Source of the DNA: Chionis minor
Taxonomy: Eukaryota > Chordata > Aves > Charadriiformes > Chionididae
Assembly (NCBI GenBank): GCA_013398295.1
Contig: VZSF01017777.1
Span: 1-64,000 of the forward strand
DNA: 64,000 nucleotides
Direction of reading: 5' to 3'
Below the pieces are notes generated by a model. That model saw nothing but the letters and a program-made list of their open reading frames with translations. It was not told the origin of the DNA and made no database searches. A program made the position numbers and the translations under genes. Shown piece after piece: positions 60,986-64,000 of this stretch (the first letter of the stretch is position 1; each line of letters begins with the position of its first letter).

Positions 60986-63900
60986 CGTAGGAAAATCTAA
61001 AGCTTTATAGTTCATAGGCATTTTCTCTGGAAATATGTTACAGAAAATGCCAACCCACAGCAAACTGAAACAAAAAGCCACCAATAAATGTAAGATGCAG
61101 TCTACTCTAATACAATATAATTGATTAACAGACGTTTCTCATAACATGAAAATACATCATGAAAAGGCACTGCTGATGTAGTTGTTTTCTAGCATAATAG
61201 CACTTACAGAAATTAATTATTGACTTGGTGGAGGGGAGGGGGGAAGGAAGATTCTCATTGCAAAATGCTTGGCAATATGGAAAAATCAGAGGTCCAAATA
61301 AGATAAGTGCAAAACCTGAACCAGTTATGCTGATTATTCTGAGTGTTTTAGCTGGAAACATATTGACAAATCTCCATACATACGCACATTTTAAATTTAA
61401 GTTCTGACTGGATTTTAAAAACAGTGTCTACCTGCTTGTAACTATCGTACACAATGAAGTATACAAAAGCAAACAAGTAGCTTCACTCTTCATCCAACCA
61501 AGTAAAAGAAATTTCTATATCTCTATTGCATGAAATACCAACAGCTAAAGAAATTTAGCAACTGTGCCATGATGTTACTTAAGCAGACAAACAGGTAGAA
61601 ATTTTGCTTCTGTCACCCTTTCACAGGCTGATATAGCAGGAAATGCATCTTAACGTTTTGGAAGAAGACGTTGCCAGAAGCTCAATGCACAATCCTCCAC
61701 CACTTCAAGAAAATTGGTGCAGTGCTCCCACGAGGGGGACCTCCAGCAACTCAAAATTAAGTGTCATAAAAGGAGACTAATCAGGCATAATAAATTCTCA
61801 CTGTTGTAAAACATGTGGAGAAAAGAGCTAGGGAATTTTTTTTATTATTTCCTCTTTTTTTTGGGGGGGGGGTTTTTTTGAAGATACCATGCCTAGCTGT
61901 TGGAGAACACAAAAAATATATATTGTAAATATTGAGGTAAATTCATTCAGATATAAATAAGATATTAAATATGGACAGAGAATTCTATATTCATGACACT
62001 TTTTAGAGCTCTTCGGCTCAAGGTATTCAAACTGCTATTTGGGCGTGGTGGGGTTTCAAATTCTACCTTTTGCCCAGGAGGATCTTTCCAAAAGCGTGAA
62101 TTGTTCTAACATTTGTCTATGGGTTCTCACTTTCAGTTACAGTGATAAAGTTCAGAACTGTTCATAAGAAAATTTTCACTTACCTCCCAGAAAGAAACAA
62201 GCAGTTTGGGGTATATTTTTTGCTCCAAAACCAGAAGTAAATTGTTAGACTCTTGTAACATATACACTTAATACATAAGACAAGACAACCAAATACAGTT
62301 AAATACACACTGAAATGCTGAGGAGGATGAGTCGGACTGATAGCCATTTAGCCCAGTGTCCTGGTTCAAGCAGTAGCTAATGCTTCAGGAAATGACAAAA
62401 GATGACCTTTCCACTCAGCAGACTAATGTCAGATCAGAGAAAATCCTTTGGCATATCTTTATAGATAGTACTATCACAAAAGGTTTGATTGTTAAATGCT
62501 TTTAATTAAGTATTGTAAAGCAGAAAGCATGACCTACAGTTTTATTGAACAAAATTTAAAAATTGTGGGAGTCACCTTCAAATAACAATTTGCCTGATCA
62601 GCTCTCCACACTGACATGAGGGGAGTTGTAGAAAAAGGATCATAAATTCTGTGTCATGGAAATAATTACCTTCCTTTTAACCCAACAAAATCATTAAGTA
62701 GAAATATGAATTTTAAATTAAGTCTTGTTGAAGACAAATAACTTCATTTTATAAATCTACTTGGAAAACATAATATTAAACAATACTAACATGCAGAGAA
62801 ACCGTAATTAAAATCAATAATCAAAAAGAAGCAGCAAGCACCAGTAAAAAAATATTTTGGGGAAATAGAGACCTGTTAGACTGAAGACCTATTTTAACAA
62901 ATTTGGTGAATTTAACAGAAACATGAAAGTTTCTGAATACCGAAAATATACTCCTTCCAGAAATTATTTTGAAATAAAAACAAAACCCATACTCAAATGC
63001 ATTTTGATGCAACAGCTTTTTGAAATACAGTTTATTACTAGTTCTTATATGACCTGAGACCAGTATATTTGTCCTTAAAGACTACAGAGCTACAAGCTAT
63101 ACTGGTAATAATTTATTGCATACAATTTTATAATCTATTAATCTCTACTAGATGAAATTTTTAGGACCTTCATTAAGACCTGCTCAGCCTTTTAAGAACT
63201 CAGAAATACCATTTAAGGAGCTATGAAAGACCAAATGTGATGCAACATTAACCTATATTTCTCTCTGTAAAATATATGACTTCAATATATTTTTTTTAAC
63301 ATTTGTAAGTTAGAAATCATGTACTAACATTTGACTTTTTCTTGGATTACGATTATAAGTATATAAGTGTGTGTTTAAATACACACGTACATAGTCAAAT
63401 CACTGCATGCAGTCTTGACTAAGAGTAGACAACAGGTGGGTAGAAGAGCATTAGTCTTTTTATTCATACTCAAATGCAAAACATATCTTGAGACAGGAAG
63501 TTTCTTACCTCAGCAATACAATGAACATAAACTTTTCTAATAATAAAGATTAACTATCAAAGACAGATGTCAGTAGATCTACTGGAACAAATTAGTAATT
63601 AAAAGAAAAAAAAACAACAAAAACAACAACAAAAAACCATAAAACCCAACCAAAACCACAAAACCTATATTAATGGTATACATCAAATTTTTGAAAGAAC
63701 TTAGTTTCTAGCAACAACACGTGACCATTTGTAAACTACCCCCTCAAAAACAAAAAAAACTACCAACAACTAATTTAAAAAAAAAAAAAGGTAGTCCCTC
63801 AGAAAGAAGAACATAAAATTCTTATTTACCTGGCTGTTTCTGTGTAAAGCAATAGCAGAAAACCTAAGTAATTTTTTGTATCCACAGTCACAGGAAAAGA

Positions 63901-64000
63901 GATTGGGCTAGGGTGTCTTTAAACATACAACTTGAAGCGCAGGTAGAAAACCTTAAGGAATGCCTGATCTTAGTATGGTAGAACAGAGGGGCAAATCCAA
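60986..64000. other. Unique intronic DNA to the window end
   Basis: No exon found. It contains a 10-base G run at 61863-61872, a locally GC-richer open stretch at 61651-61776 (see findings), and A/C-rich tracts at 63606-63665. Confidence 0.55.
63606..63665. repeat. A/C-rich low-complexity tract
   Basis: Two pure A/C stretches of 34 and 25 bases are separated by a single T at 63640. It is the same kind of tract as 7759-7829. Confidence 0.85.

Overview
This is a window of bird nuclear DNA. It is AT-rich and holds many CR1 LINE copies in both orientations. It also holds several LTRs of the ERV type common in neoavian genomes, and A/C-only or G/T-only low-complexity tracts. Nothing in it looks bacterial: there are no operons, rRNA, tRNA or CRISPR.

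The only convincing host gene is on the minus strand. Three exons, read from high to low coordinates, encode a Sushi (CCP) domain (17728-17910), a CUB domain (16294-16620) and a second Sushi domain (8551-8745). All three have consensus splice sites. They are multiples of 3 in length (183, 327 and 195 bp) and are joined by phase-1 introns. The residues match my recollection of Sushi 3 - CUB 4 - Sushi 4 of CSMD3 (CUB and Sushi multiple domains 3) better than those of CSMD1. The window is therefore an internal slice of a very large brain-expressed gene. It contains a 1,107 bp intron, a 7,548 bp intron, at least 46 kb of the upstream intron (17911-64000) and at least 8.5 kb of the downstream intron (1-8550). 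I found neither the preceding CUB exon nor the following one.

The remaining identifiable content is intronic repeats. CR1 copies lie at 313-1014, 1250-2065, 5071-7262, 18668-21185 (a mosaic), 35113-35165, 35640-35795, 38825-40425 (with a 571 bp assembly gap), 41171-41406, 42650-43965, 46540-47600, 56113-56472 and 58255-58530. A weaker ancient LINE-like piece lies at 11890-12160. LTRs lie at 32592-33674, at 40585-41164 (perfect 5-bp target duplication) and at 59659-60985, the last interrupted by a different LTR at 59879-60613. A perfect 17-unit ATTCT microsatellite (35796-35880) grows out of a CR1 tail. Apart from the three exons, every open frame that I can interpret is a CR1 or LTR remnant or chance.

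I did not find a previously undescribed biological system. The items most worth a second look are the CSMD3 assignment, a CR1 copy that lost its reverse transcriptase catalytic motif by a 17-bp microhomology deletion, two probable assembly problems inside CR1 copies, the nested LTRs, and two short protein-like open stretches of unknown meaning.
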